Shown here: in pieces, positions 28,141 through 38,054 of the stretch | Numbering within the stretch: the first letter of the stretch is position 1 | Layout of the letters: each line of letters begins with the position of its first letter | Source of the DNA: Bacteroides faecichinchillae JCM 17102 | GTDB taxonomy: Bacteria; Bacteroidota; Bacteroidia; Bacteroidales; Bacteroidaceae | Direction: 5' to 3' | Length of the DNA stretch: 64,000 nt | Assembly: GCF_000614145.1 (NCBI RefSeq) | Contig: NZ_BAKK01000004.1 | Location: 121,739-185,738, forward strand | The notes under the pieces: model-generated | The model's input: the letters and a program-made list of their open reading frames with translations, nothing else | What the model was told of the DNA's origin: nothing | The model's database searches: none | Position numbers and translations under genes: made by a program

Positions 28141-30093
28141 TTAATTGACATTAATACCAAAGATAATTGCACGTTTATCAGCTGCCTCCTCAGCAGTATT
28201 AAATTTGATGGTAGAAGTAGCCGTTATTCCCGTTAATGTGAATTCATAATAATCAGAATCAGCAGGGGTAATCGTAAATGGAGAATTACTCGTAGCTCCA
28301 ATATTTCCTGCTAGATCAATTTGTTTGGTTGCTTCTCCTCCTTCAAAAGTTCCACCATTTTCAATGGTAACCTTTAGAATCCCAGACTTTCCCTTCCAGC
28401 CGACAGCATAAAAAGCCAATTTAGTTTTGGCAGCTCCTAATACAGGTGAACTCCAAACGCCTGCTAACTTCGTTGTTCCAAGTTTCACAATAGGATATTC
28501 CGTCTCTTCGGTTCCAATCTTAACAATACCTCCGTAAGCTGCATCAGATGAATTACTCCAGTCCTTTGCAGGTAATGTGATATTACTTGTATAAACAGGA
28601 CCTGTCGGTTCAGGATCACTGCCACCTTCTAAAAATTCAAAGTCTGTAATAGTCTTCATACCAGGAGCGCCAAATGCATATTTAAGAGTTCCAAGGATAA
28701 CAACTTCCTTCCCTAGATTATCAGGATTATCCACTAAGTTCAAAGCAGGTTTAGCAGTCGGGCTATCTTTACCAAAACCAATTACCATACATTTTGTATA
28801 ATCAGTTTCTTCTTTAGAAGCTGCTATGAGAATAGCAGAATTACGAATATCATCCAATCCAAAAACAACATCTTCAGGAGCATCTACAGTATTTGCATCA
28901 TTACCATTCTTTACTCCGCCAACAATATAGCCTTTAACCCACGCAATAGCAGTACCATTAGTAGAAGTCAATGTCAATGCTTTCGTTACATCATACGGAT
29001 TATCTTTAGAGTTATCTGTAACAGGAGGTTCCGGATCTACAATTTCTTCACCTTTACCATGTGCTACAACAAAATTCTGTACTTCCCATGTACTACCTGT
29101 CACTTCGGTACTAGTATACTTCAATGCAATTGTTACACTACTTTGCCCTATAAACTCAGCAGGAATACCAACATTACCTGAGCTTACAAAAGTAAAACTG
29201 TTACCTGATGCCATTACAATTGGAAGATTAGTCCATGTAGCCTGTGACACATTTCCCGTATAATCTTTACTAATCATCAACTGATGATAATCTTTAATCG
29301 TAGCAGCATCTGCATAGTTGATGGCATGTTTGAATGTTATATAAGCTTCTGTTTCCTGTGACAAATTAATAGTAGGAGCCACCAGCCAAGTCTCAGATGG
29401 GAATTTACCTTCGGCTGACCCACCTTTAATCATTGCAGAGCTATAATCATTTATCCAACTCAGAGTTCCTGATACTGAAACACTTGTAAATCCACCTAAA
29501 GACGATTTGAATGATTCGTTAATATAAGCATCTGTCGGTCCTTCACTACTACCGTCACCAATTTCCACATCACCTGTTGAAGTATGTAAAACAGCAGCTG
29601 TTATATCAATTAAACCTGTAACTCCGCAGTACTTACTGGCATAGTTACCTTTAATTTTAACAGACATGCCTAAATTACCATTATTATCTTTAACATTCAA
29701 CTTATCACGCAAATCCCCTGCCGGTAACTTCACTGCAATAATCTTGGCTGTACTTGTTTCACTGGTAGTTGCCGCAATCACAATATTAGTATTCACATTA
29801 AAGTTAGAGGTTACAAATTCATTACCTGCAAAAACAGGTTCTCCACTTGCATCTACTCCATCATATTTATTGTTCATACAACCGACAATATATCCTTCTA
29901 CCCAAATATCCGTACCACTTTTCTTGATAAGATAACTAGTTACGTCATAAGGATTATTTTTAGAGCCATCGCCCACCAATTCAGAATCATCACCTCCTTC
30001 TTTTATATCATAAGGTGCAGGGACATCACTACATCCACTAAATGTGATCACTGCAAGCAGCGTCAAGAATAAAGCATTTAGAATCTTTTTCAT
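28141..30093 (-). CDS. Large surface lipoprotein with two DUF6359-like OB-fold regions
   Basis: A 650-aa lipoprotein (VITFSGC lipobox). Two repeat units start with NNPYDVTSYLI and DNPYDVTKALT and continue with WVEGYIVG or WVKGYIVG, a pattern of DUF6359-type OB-fold domains. A choice-of-anchor-J-like jelly-roll region (AYITFKHAINYAD, WTNLPIVMASG) lies between them, and a further beta-rich domain is at the C-terminus. It is third in a unit TonB receptor - DUF5689 protein - this gene. OB-folds often bind oligonucleotides, which fits the nuclease neighbours; binding is inference. Confidence 0.75.
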   Translation of the reverse strand: MKKILNALFLTLLAVITFSGCSDVPAPYDIKEGGDDSELVGDGSKNNPYDVTSYLIKKSGTDIWVEGYIVGCMNNKYDGVDASGEPVFAGNEFVTSNFNVNTNIVIAATTSETSTAKIIAVKLPAGDLRDKLNVKDNNGNLGMSVKIKGNYASKYCGVTGLIDITAAVLHTSTGDVEIGDGSSEGPTDAYINESFKSSLGGFTSVSVSGTLSWINDYSSAMIKGGSAEGKFPSETWLVAPTINLSQETEAYITFKHAINYADAATIKDYHQLMISKDYTGNVSQATWTNLPIVMASGNSFTFVSSGNVGIPAEFIGQSSVTIALKYTSTEVTGSTWEVQNFVVAHGKGEEIVDPEPPVTDNSKDNPYDVTKALTLTSTNGTAIAWVKGYIVGGVKNGNDANTVDAPEDVVFGLDDIRNSAILIAASKEETDYTKCMVIGFGKDSPTAKPALNLVDNPDNLGKEVVILGTLKYAFGAPGMKTITDFEFLEGGSDPEPTGPVYTSNITLPAKDWSNSSDAAYGGIVKIGTEETEYPIVKLGTTKLAGVWSSPVLGAAKTKLAFYAVGWKGKSGILKVTIENGGTFEGGEATKQIDLAGNIGATSNSPFTITPADSDYYEFTLTGITATSTIKFNTAEEAADKRAIIFGINVN

Positions 30094-30113
30094 AATTGTC
30101 TATTGTTAGTTTA

Positions 30114-30977
30114 TTAATTATTTTGTTTGATATCAGCACTGGTACGAATAAGCAATTGCCAATTATTGTTATAGCGAGTCAATATACCAGTTACATCAGT
30201 ATTTCCTTCCGGAAGCACATCTTTCGAGAAATTTGCATAAATACTAGTATGAGCTACTGCCTTACATGCTGTACCATCTGCAAAATTGATACTACGCTCT
30301 ACAAAACTCAAAGTAGGACTTGCAATATCCGATTCCGGTGCAAAAGCCACCTTACCATTTGCTTCAGGGAACTTCACATTTTTCAGTGTTACCAATAACG
30401 GAGCACGCTTCATATCTATAGCCGCCAATTCCGTTGCATTAGAAATCTCAAGCGGTTTCAACTCTTCATAAAACATTTGCGGCTTATTAATGATACGCAC
30501 TCTTTGCTTCCACTCATACTCCGGCATACGACCTACCTTACCTTCATAAGTAGTACCTATCTGAGCTAATTTACGATAACTACCAATCTGCAAACCTTCG
30601 CAATTGATAACCACTTTCTGACCTACCGGACAAGCTGCATAAAGTCCTGTATTGTTCACACCTACAATAATAGCTCCCGTTTCGTCAGCTACGACCAATT
30701 GCTTGTAGATATTTCCACTTTCATCATCTCCTACAATCACACCTTCAATACGTGTTTTGCCTTCCATGGTGGTATAAGTATCCGAACTAGTATCTATAAA
30801 TCCATCATATTTCTCTTTCAAGTTGGCTATTGAAATAGTACGTCCAGGCTCGATCGAGTTATTACCAAACGCATTGCCTGTAACCGGAGTATCAAAGTCA
30901 TTCATGCACGAAGTAAAACTTGAAGCGCATATCAACATTCCAACACATCCTATAGATAATATTTTCTTCATATTCAT
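30114..30977 (-). CDS. DUF5689-domain surface lipoprotein
   Basis: A 287-aa lipoprotein (SSFTSC lipobox). It has the DUF5689 pattern: TISIANLKEKYDG near the start, IEGVIVGDDESGNIYKQLVVADETGAI (OB-like strands), then VLPEGNTDVTGILTRYNNNWQLLIRT at the end. The domain occurs with extracellular nucleases and TonB receptors in Bacteroidetes. The gene starts 34 bases after the receptor and ends 20 bases before the next lipoprotein, so it is cotranscribed. Nucleic-acid binding on the surface is a reasonable guess. Confidence 0.8.
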   Translation of the reverse strand: MNMKKILSIGCVGMLICASSFTSCMNDFDTPVTGNAFGNNSIEPGRTISIANLKEKYDGFIDTSSDTYTTMEGKTRIEGVIVGDDESGNIYKQLVVADETGAIIVGVNNTGLYAACPVGQKVVINCEGLQIGSYRKLAQIGTTYEGKVGRMPEYEWKQRVRIINKPQMFYEELKPLEISNATELAAIDMKRAPLLVTLKNVKFPEANGKVAFAPESDIASPTLSFVERSINFADGTACKAVAHTSIYANFSKDVLPEGNTDVTGILTRYNNNWQLLIRTSADIKQNN

Positions 30978-31011
30978 TTTTCTTTATTTATTAATTGGGC
31001 TGATAACACAT

Positions 31012-33543
31012 TTAGAATCTGTAGCCGATATTCATGAATGCATTGATGGCCGGCGCATAATAATATTTAGAGTTCTTAGAGAACATATAAGTACGCATAG
31101 AACCATCATCATAAGTATCGTCACGATTTTGTTCATAACCACCTGTACGCATATTAGTATTATTCAGAACATTATTCACGCTAAGATTAAGACTGATGCT
31201 TTTGCCATTTCTCAAACGAATATACTTTCCAATAGAAGCATCAAGCATGAAACCACCTTTTAGTTTTTCTTGTGAAGGAACTGTTACACCTACCAAATTG
31301 CCGTTAGCGTCTACTGAACCATCATTATCACGAGTCAATACACTCTCCAAACGACGATAAGCAGAGAAATCCAGATAGATACGATCATAGTAATTACCAG
31401 ACAGGTTAAAGAACCAACCTTTAATATTGTAATCCAGACTTAAGCTATAAGCTGAAAGTGGAGTCCCGTTAGCACGCATACCTTTTGCATATACCCGGTC
31501 GGGATTAGATTCGCTCTCACTTTCATAAGTACGTGTAGCAACCGGATTGTTCATATATTCAGCTTCCGACCATGTACCGATAGCTGTCAAAGACAAATTG
31601 CTAGTCAAACGGAAAGTAGCAGCAGCCTCCACACCCCAATGTTCTTTCTTTATACCGTTCATTGACAAATAAGTAAAGCGAGATTCATTGTCATTATAAA
31701 AAGCTTCCAATTCTACCTGATTCTGGAAACGGGTATAATATCCTGTAATACGTCCCATCACAACAGGAGTATTAAAATTATAAGTGAAATCACCACCATA
31801 CACTCGTTCAGTCTTCAAGTCATTTACAAAATCGTTCTTGATACGTGGAGCAACAAATGAGTTATATGCCAATGGAGCACGATCTTCATAACCAGCGTTC
31901 AATGTAAATGAATGGTTACCATTAAGGAAGTAAGTCAAACCAGCTTTTACACCACCTTCCAGGAATTTAGCAGTACCACTGCTCCCCAAAGATTTCAACG
32001 GAGCACGACCGTTACGCATCAAACCTTCACGAAACATCTGTGTAGAACCGATTTTACCGGAAGCAAAGTAGTTGAATGAACCGCTTTTGCCCTGATAACG
32101 CAACCAGGCGCTTTGTTTGTTCACAAAGATATTGTAGTTATAACCAAACTTATCACCTTCCCCGATACGACGATTCGGATGATCCAAATCATTCTGGATA
32201 ATGCTAGAGTTTTCACCATAGTCACGCACTGAGAACTTATCGATATCAGTGTACAACACGCCACCCAGCAAATCTTTCATTTTCTTGAAATGCATTCCTT
32301 TTGTCGTATTCACAGCAATACCGGCTGTATAACTGCTATGATCATTGATGGTGTGATTAAATACAGAATTGAAATTAAATGCTAATTGGTCATTATGACG
32401 TTCTTCTACATAATACAAAGTTTCCTTATCCAATGCATTTGCTTGTTGATTAGAGAAATACATCAAATCCCAGTCAAGCTGACGATACGCCTTATTATGC
32501 TTCCATAAGTCAGTTACTTCATTAAACTGCTCTAACTGTTCAGGTGTAGGAACATCATTATAAACATTGAATATTGAGCTAGGCAATTTCTTATAATAAT
32601 CAGGACGTGGGTCAGAAGCATTTCCATTCCATCCCAATGCACTGGTTCCATAACTACTATATTTAAATCCTGCACTTGTCACCAATTTCATGTCTTCTTT
32701 AATTTTGAAATCCCATGTTGCAACAGCAGAAGGCTCGAAAGAATTTACCACGCGTGCATTACGTTTCTTTCCGTTCTGATATCCCCAGTTAGGATTATAA
32801 TAGTGACTATTAGCTAAATAATAAGCTTCTTCTGTAGATGCCCCTTGTTGTCCACGTTCCGTAGGAGCTCCCCAAGTAGCAATTGATAAACTATGTTTGT
32901 CATTAAAGACTTTCTCTGCTGCCAGAAAATAAGAAAAAGCATTGTAAAAGGTACCTTCGATATTTCCTTCATTTGCCCAACGATAACCAGCTGATCCGGT
33001 GAATGCCCAGCCATTCTTCATCAGACCTGTGGAATAAGTGTACATTCCGCGCAAAATATAACTACGATTACATCCTGACAATGACAGTTTTGATCCTGCT
33101 GAATATTGGCTGGCACGAAGATCAATATTCGTCGATCCTCCAATCGCTCCAAAAGTAAAGTTGTTGGTTTCAAAAGGACTAATCCCCTCTTTGTTTCGGG
33201 TAGCATCATTTAATCCTCCGATCAATCCGTAACTGAAACGTCCTGTTTCTACATCATTAAACTGCACACCGTTAATGTACATGTCATTGTACTGAGAATC
33301 GTATCCTCTCACACGAAATCTCATCGGACTAAACAAATAACCAACATTAGACAGATAAACATCATTGTTTGAAGAGACAAGTGCCTGCACACTTTGAGCG
33401 GCATCATCATCATCGTTCAACTGTGATTCTGTGAACATGAAAGAAGCATTGTCTTCACGAGCGTTTTGTTTTGCCTTTTGCTGCGCAAAAATAGTTGGCG
33501 CCAAACAAAATAATACGATCGCTAACCCTAATCGTTGTTTCAT
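31012..33543 (-). CDS. TonB-dependent outer-membrane receptor
   Basis: An 843-aa outer-membrane transporter with signal peptide ending TIFAQ. A plug domain is seen (SPMRFRVRGYDSQYNDMYINGVQFND), then a 22-strand-type barrel with many aromatic girdle segments, ending in NAFMNIGYRF. It lacks the carboxypeptidase-regulatory-like domain found in SusC and is not paired with a SusD. It is the first gene of the leftward arm, divergent from an EEP-family nuclease. The cargo could be nucleic-acid fragments or nucleosides; this is inference. Confidence 0.88.
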   Translation of the reverse strand: MKQRLGLAIVLFCLAPTIFAQQKAKQNAREDNASFMFTESQLNDDDDAAQSVQALVSSNNDVYLSNVGYLFSPMRFRVRGYDSQYNDMYINGVQFNDVETGRFSYGLIGGLNDATRNKEGISPFETNNFTFGAIGGSTNIDLRASQYSAGSKLSLSGCNRSYILRGMYTYSTGLMKNGWAFTGSAGYRWANEGNIEGTFYNAFSYFLAAEKVFNDKHSLSIATWGAPTERGQQGASTEEAYYLANSHYYNPNWGYQNGKKRNARVVNSFEPSAVATWDFKIKEDMKLVTSAGFKYSSYGTSALGWNGNASDPRPDYYKKLPSSIFNVYNDVPTPEQLEQFNEVTDLWKHNKAYRQLDWDLMYFSNQQANALDKETLYYVEERHNDQLAFNFNSVFNHTINDHSSYTAGIAVNTTKGMHFKKMKDLLGGVLYTDIDKFSVRDYGENSSIIQNDLDHPNRRIGEGDKFGYNYNIFVNKQSAWLRYQGKSGSFNYFASGKIGSTQMFREGLMRNGRAPLKSLGSSGTAKFLEGGVKAGLTYFLNGNHSFTLNAGYEDRAPLAYNSFVAPRIKNDFVNDLKTERVYGGDFTYNFNTPVVMGRITGYYTRFQNQVELEAFYNDNESRFTYLSMNGIKKEHWGVEAAATFRLTSNLSLTAIGTWSEAEYMNNPVATRTYESESESNPDRVYAKGMRANGTPLSAYSLSLDYNIKGWFFNLSGNYYDRIYLDFSAYRRLESVLTRDNDGSVDANGNLVGVTVPSQEKLKGGFMLDASIGKYIRLRNGKSISLNLSVNNVLNNTNMRTGGYEQNRDDTYDDGSMRTYMFSKNSKYYYAPAINAFMNIGYRF

Positions 33544-33743
33544 AATTTAATTTATATTAATGTTAATTGGTCTCTACCATTAAATCGTTGTTAAAATAAT
33601 AGGTCGTACAAAATAACAAAGAATTTAATAGATAGCAATGAAATTAATGAAAAAAATACATGGATTTGAAGGTTTTTCCGTTTTCTTTTTAGATATTTGT
33701 CACAGATATGATATATAGCTCACTTTTAAAATCGATTTTAAAG

Positions 33744-34769
33744 ATGAAAAAAAGTTTAATGACTTTAGGCATACTCGCTCTTTTTGTCCTCATGGCCTAT
33801 GGACAAGAAAAGAAGTATGCGCTATACAGTGTTGCATTTTACAATATGGAGAATCTTTTTGACACCATCCATGATGAGGGAAAAAATGATTACGAGTATT
33901 TGCCTAATGGTACCAATCAGTGGAATACGATGAAGTACAAGGCTAAACTGAAGAATATGTCAGAAGTATTAAGCAAGCTTGCAACTGACAAACTTCCGAT
34001 GGGTCCCGCTATTATTGGTGTATCCGAAATTGAAAACTACAGAGTGCTGGAAGATCTCTTAAAACAACCGGCATTAGCAGACAGAGGATATAAATATATC
34101 CATTATGAGGGAGAAGATCAACGTGGAGTAGACTGTGCTTTCTTCTATAACCCAGAATTGTTTGAGCTTGACCATAGTAAACTCTTACCTTATATATATA
34201 TAAATGATACTATTCGCAAAACCCGCGGTTTCTTGATTGCTAGTGGCAAAATAGCAGGTGAGAAGATGCACTTTATCGTAAACCACTGGCCTTCACGTGG
34301 AGCGGCCTCTCCTGCTCGCGAACGTGCCGGAGAACAAGTTAGAGCAATAAAGGACTCTTTACTAAGGGAAGATCCGGAAGCTAAAATTGTTATCATGGGA
34401 GATATGAACGATGATCCGATGGACAAGAGCATGGCTGTTTCACTCGGAGCCAAACGTAAACCAAACGAGGTCGGTCCCACAGATCTGTATAATCCATGGT
34501 GGGATACGCTGAGAAAAGGATATGGTACTCTCATGTATAGAGGAAAATGGAACCTATTTGACCAAATCGTCTTCACCGGAAATCTACTGGGCACTGACCG
34601 CAGTACATTAAAGTATTATAAACATGAAATCTTCAACAAAGATTTTATGTTTCAAAAAGACGGTAAATATAAAGGATACCCCAAACGTACACAAGCCGGA
34701 GGAGTGTGGCTCAATGGATATAGTGACCACTTACCGACTATTATCTATCTAATAAAAGAAGTTAAATAA
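33744..34769 (+). CDS. Secreted endonuclease/exonuclease/phosphatase-family protein
   Basis: A 341-aa secreted enzyme from ATG 33744 (signal peptide to MAYGQ). EEP-fold motifs in order: FYNMENLFDT (metal-binding Asn/Glu), GVSEIENYRVLEDLL, NHWPSR (catalytic His region), IMGDMNDDP, and the C-terminal SDHLPTI. This fold covers nucleases and phosphatases; the proximity of non-specific nucleases and DUF5689/DUF6359 proteins favours extracellular nuclease activity. It starts the rightward arm of the locus. Confidence 0.85.
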   Translation: MKKSLMTLGILALFVLMAYGQEKKYALYSVAFYNMENLFDTIHDEGKNDYEYLPNGTNQWNTMKYKAKLKNMSEVLSKLATDKLPMGPAIIGVSEIENYRVLEDLLKQPALADRGYKYIHYEGEDQRGVDCAFFYNPELFELDHSKLLPYIYINDTIRKTRGFLIASGKIAGEKMHFIVNHWPSRGAASPARERAGEQVRAIKDSLLREDPEAKIVIMGDMNDDPMDKSMAVSLGAKRKPNEVGPTDLYNPWWDTLRKGYGTLMYRGKWNLFDQIVFTGNLLGTDRSTLKYYKHEIFNKDFMFQKDGKYKGYPKRTQAGGVWLNGYSDHLPTIIYLIKEVK

Positions 34770-34821
34770 GTCTTTTAAGATTCCTTCTGTTTATTCCTAA
34801 ACTTATAAAATTCTATCAAAG

Positions 34822-35958
34822 ATGGCGAAGCAATTATTTAAGCTATTCACATTCTTCTTTATCAGTTACATTACCGTATCATGTAGCGAACAGGATCTAC
34901 CCAACATTCCCGGAAACTCGGATAATACCGACCAAGGAATTGCTGTCATTGATCAAAGTGAAATAAATGCAGAAGGAGGTGGATTTATTATCCGCATCAA
35001 AACTGTTGGAGCATGGCAAGCCAAAAGTAGCGCAACATGGTGTACATTAAACCAAACATCCGGAAATGGCAATAGCTCTATCACAGGATACCTACAAGCA
35101 AATACCGGTGCAGAACGTAACGTTACAATTACCATTGAGGCAGGAAAAGAAAGTGCTACGCTTGTATTGACACAAACGGGCAGCAATGGAGGAACATCTT
35201 CCAACTATTCCGGAAGAATTGAAATTCCTAAGTTAAAAGGAGGAAACATGAATTTATTCATTACTCATACAACTACTGTTAATGGAAAAGAATTACCAAC
35301 GTTCAGCATAGAATACGATTGCACACAGAAAAGTGCACGATGGTCAGCTTGTACCTTTAGTACAGCAACACCGGATAATGATGCAGGTCGTGGAGACAGA
35401 TTTACGGAAGATCCGAAAATACCTGTCCAATACCAAACATCCTACTCGGATTATACCAATTCCGGATACAGCAGAGGCCATTTGGTAGCTTCAAGTGACA
35501 GACAATATTCCGAAGAAGCCAATTTGCAAACATTCTATATGTCAAATATCAATCCTCAGATTCAAAACGGATTTAATGGCGGTATATGGGCTAATCTGGA
35601 AAAATGCGTTCAGAAATGGGGAACGATTACTAACGATCAGGATACCCTTTATGCTGTTAAGGGAGGAACTATTGACCAACAAGGTAATATTATCAAGTAT
35701 TTGAAAGCAAATAATACTATTCCTGTACCTAAATATTTCTACATGGCCATACTATTACTAAAGAATGGTCAATATCATGCAATAGGTTTCTGGTTTGAAC
35801 ATAAATCCTATGGGAAAGGCGAAAGTTATAAAAGCTATGCAATTTCGATTGATAAATTAGAAGAATACACAGGTATAGACTTCTTCCACAATCTTCCAGA
35901 TAATATAGAAAATACGGTAGAAGCCAATTATAAGGAAAGCGACTGGAGCTGGAATTAA
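34822..35958 (+). CDS. BACON-domain plus DNA/RNA non-specific endonuclease lipoprotein
   Basis: A 378-aa lipoprotein (YITVSC). Residues about 45-120 form a BACON/BIG-like beta domain (AEGGGFIIRIKTVGAWQAKSS, ITIEAGKESATLVLTQTG), an adhesive module common in Bacteroides surface proteins. The nuclease domain has YSRGHLVASSDR (Ser in place of the usual Asp before Arg-Gly-His) and YMSNINPQIQNGFNGGIWANLE. It is paralogous to the endonuclease at 26976-27845, and is 52 bases after the EEP gene in the same direction. Confidence 0.9.
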   Translation: MAKQLFKLFTFFFISYITVSCSEQDLPNIPGNSDNTDQGIAVIDQSEINAEGGGFIIRIKTVGAWQAKSSATWCTLNQTSGNGNSSITGYLQANTGAERNVTITIEAGKESATLVLTQTGSNGGTSSNYSGRIEIPKLKGGNMNLFITHTTTVNGKELPTFSIEYDCTQKSARWSACTFSTATPDNDAGRGDRFTEDPKIPVQYQTSYSDYTNSGYSRGHLVASSDRQYSEEANLQTFYMSNINPQIQNGFNGGIWANLEKCVQKWGTITNDQDTLYAVKGGTIDQQGNIIKYLKANNTIPVPKYFYMAILLLKNGQYHAIGFWFEHKSYGKGESYKSYAISIDKLEEYTGIDFFHNLPDNIENTVEANYKESDWSWN

Positions 35959-35993
35959 TCAAATATATTTAGTAAATGTCTTTAAAAAGTAAG

Positions 35994-36040
35994 ATGGCAT
36001 ATGCAGATGACCGCCTACTCTCATCTCATATGCCATTTTT
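35994..36040 (+). terminator. Terminator after the BACON nuclease
   Basis: ATGGCATATG pairs with CATATGCCAT, extended by AGATGA/TCATCT, and is followed by TTTTT. From here to 36230 I see no gene. Confidence 0.88.
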
Positions 36041-36229
36041 ATTGTAATTTTTCTATCCCCTACCTAAAATCTTATCCATTTAGGCATAGTGTTCCCAAAG
36101 AAGCCTGACAAGTTCTTCTGATAGTTTTTTTATAATCATGTGCTATGCGGTTTTACTCTGTCTGCTTCAGATTTTGTCAATCATCAAGATGGCGTTTGCT
36201 CTTAGTTCAGGAAAATACCTAAAGATACA

Positions 36230-36274
36230 AAAATGCCAACTAATTTACAATACTTTAAGTGTGAATTAGTTGGC
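36230..36274 (-). terminator. Terminator of the propeller-lipoprotein unit
   Basis: GCCAACTAATT and its exact complement form an 11-bp stem. On the minus strand it is followed by ATTTTTG. It lies about 93 bases past the stop of the leftward gene. Confidence 0.75.
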
Positions 36275-36366
36275 TGATTTTACATTATTTGCTGAATATC
36301 CCTATCATATGTTCTTTCAACATTGATAGTCAGCTTACTCTATTCTAGAATTTCATCGAACGTTAT

Positions 36367-37461
36367 TTACTTCAGTGCCGACAGGTCATATCTGATAATG
36401 GCATCATCCGTATTTACAGCATAAAGGTATCTTTGGTTGTTATCAACTGAGATTAGCCTAATTCGTTCACCAAGATCGACCTTATAAATGTAATTGCCGT
36501 TCCAGTCAAATACATCCAGTTGAGAGATAGGGGCTGTCTCAATGTTCGCCTTTTCACCGACTTTTACCCCCTTGGAGGATAGCGCATATATATATTGGTC
36601 CGTGCATTCTCCTTCGTCAAAATAAGACTTGCGGTTATCTATTTCTAATTCTGTTTGTACATTAAATGTTTTTCCACCGGGATAAATTTGCTTTATCGAG
36701 GCCTGTTCAAGGTCTACTATACCGATAAGGTTAATCTTGCTATACAGTAACGCTGCTTTTTTGCGGTCGGGCTTCAAGAGCCTGTTCGATTCTTTTAAAA
36801 AAGGATCAATCATTCCGGTGAAGTTCTCGTAAATAATATTACGTTTTACGCCGTCCGTTTTACAATCGTAAAACTCCCAAAAGAAGTTGCAGTTATCTGT
36901 TATTCCTGACCTCAGAGGATCCTTGGTCATCATCAACTCCGATTGATTTATTTCATAGACACTGTTGGAAGCCAAGAACAAATTCTTTTTTTGGCCTTTC
37001 TCAAAAGTGTACTTTCGGTCATAAACCGTTTCTCCAGCTTCAATAGATTTCCGTATGTTCAGCACAGCTAAATAATTAGGGTAAGACTGAATCATAATCT
37101 TAGGCTCGCCTTCTTCCATAAACCACTGACTTACCCGTCCGAAAACAATCACTTCATTCGGGCCTCCTCCTTTTCTGAGAAATTCTCCTAAGAACTTATA
37201 TGAGTTAATACTAAATACTTTGATAATCTTCTCTTCATGATGTTGCAAAACAACTAAAAAGGTATCAATTGCCACCATATCCGTTGGGTATATTAAGTCA
37301 ATGGGAAGGACTTCCCGAGATAAATTAATAATAGGCAGAGTATCGGTAATTAATACGGTTTCAAAACGAGAAGATTTCTGAATAGCAGAATCTTTAGCAC
37401 CGTTGCGGCATGAAGACAAGACGGCAATGACGAAAATCAGGATAAAAATCTTCTTGTTCAT
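36367..37461 (-). CDS. Six-bladed beta-propeller lipoprotein of the BF3164 type
   Basis: A 364-aa lipoprotein (VLSSC lipobox) with repeated propeller-like blades (IDTFLVVLQHHEEKIIKVFS, FLGEFLRKGGGPNEV, LDVFDWNGNYIYKVDLGE, YLYAVNTDDAIIRYDL). BF3164-type lipoproteins of Bacteroidetes have this start and fold; their function is unknown. It follows the NVEALA peptide gene by 12 bases, a common pairing in Bacteroides, so the two are likely cotranscribed. Confidence 0.8.
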   Translation of the reverse strand: MNKKIFILIFVIAVLSSCRNGAKDSAIQKSSRFETVLITDTLPIINLSREVLPIDLIYPTDMVAIDTFLVVLQHHEEKIIKVFSINSYKFLGEFLRKGGGPNEVIVFGRVSQWFMEEGEPKIMIQSYPNYLAVLNIRKSIEAGETVYDRKYTFEKGQKKNLFLASNSVYEINQSELMMTKDPLRSGITDNCNFFWEFYDCKTDGVKRNIIYENFTGMIDPFLKESNRLLKPDRKKAALLYSKINLIGIVDLEQASIKQIYPGGKTFNVQTELEIDNRKSYFDEGECTDQYIYALSSKGVKVGEKANIETAPISQLDVFDWNGNYIYKVDLGERIRLISVDNNQRYLYAVNTDDAIIRYDLSALK

Positions 37462-37473
37462 GTTATATAAATA

Positions 37474-37802
37474 TTAGTACTGTCTAATACATTCAAGACA
37501 AGTATTAATTTGAGACATTCCAGCAGGTTTATGAGATTCAATAGCTCCACATTCTGCCATACCTCCCATTGTTGTAGGCGCACATGAAGCGTAATAATCA
37601 GATCCATATTCAGAGGTGAATACTTCATAACAATTCTTTGTTATCCATTCCGCACAGTTACCGTCCCCTTCGTCTTGAGCTAACGCTTCAATATTTAGAA
37701 GAACAATATCTCCTAAAATTGTCTTTGATTTCTGCTTTTGATAAGCGACTGATATTATCACAACAGTTAAGACAATACAAATAATAAAATTCTTTTTTTC
37801 AT
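37474..37802 (-). CDS. NVEALA-type secreted peptide precursor, leader shifted by a 7-A run
   Basis: The visible frame has a NIEALAQ box, the NVEALA motif at the leader/mature border, followed by a Cys-rich mature part (about 65 aa with six Cys). The leader start MKK- at 37802 is one frame off: eight A instead of seven at 37793-37799 would give MKKKNFIICIVLTVV joined to the rest, about 109 aa. The family consists of small exported peptides of unknown role. A hairpin with direct GCGTTT repeats lies upstream (37873-37896). Confidence 0.75.
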
Positions 37803-38054
37803 AATCGTTAAATTTAAAGGATAAATATTTAGTTTATTAGGCTTCACTCCAAATTAATTTTGCACTAGCGCGTTTGTACGCGTTTCACGTACGAAAATTA
37901 ATCCATGCATGCTTTAATAATTACACAAATATACTAAATATTTTTAAATACACAAACAAAATGCATTAACTTATAAAAAGCAGCTGTCTTTATTTCTTGT
38001 TTATATAAATTGGTAGTTGAAATTATTTTGTAGTATCTCTATCATGCAACGACT

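Noticed and set aside
36045..36230. Minus-strand stretch reading MIIKKLSEELVRLLWEHYA with stops around it, possible transposase relic
   Set aside because: Stops in the same frame within a few codons and no recognisable family motif; too short to support a relic.
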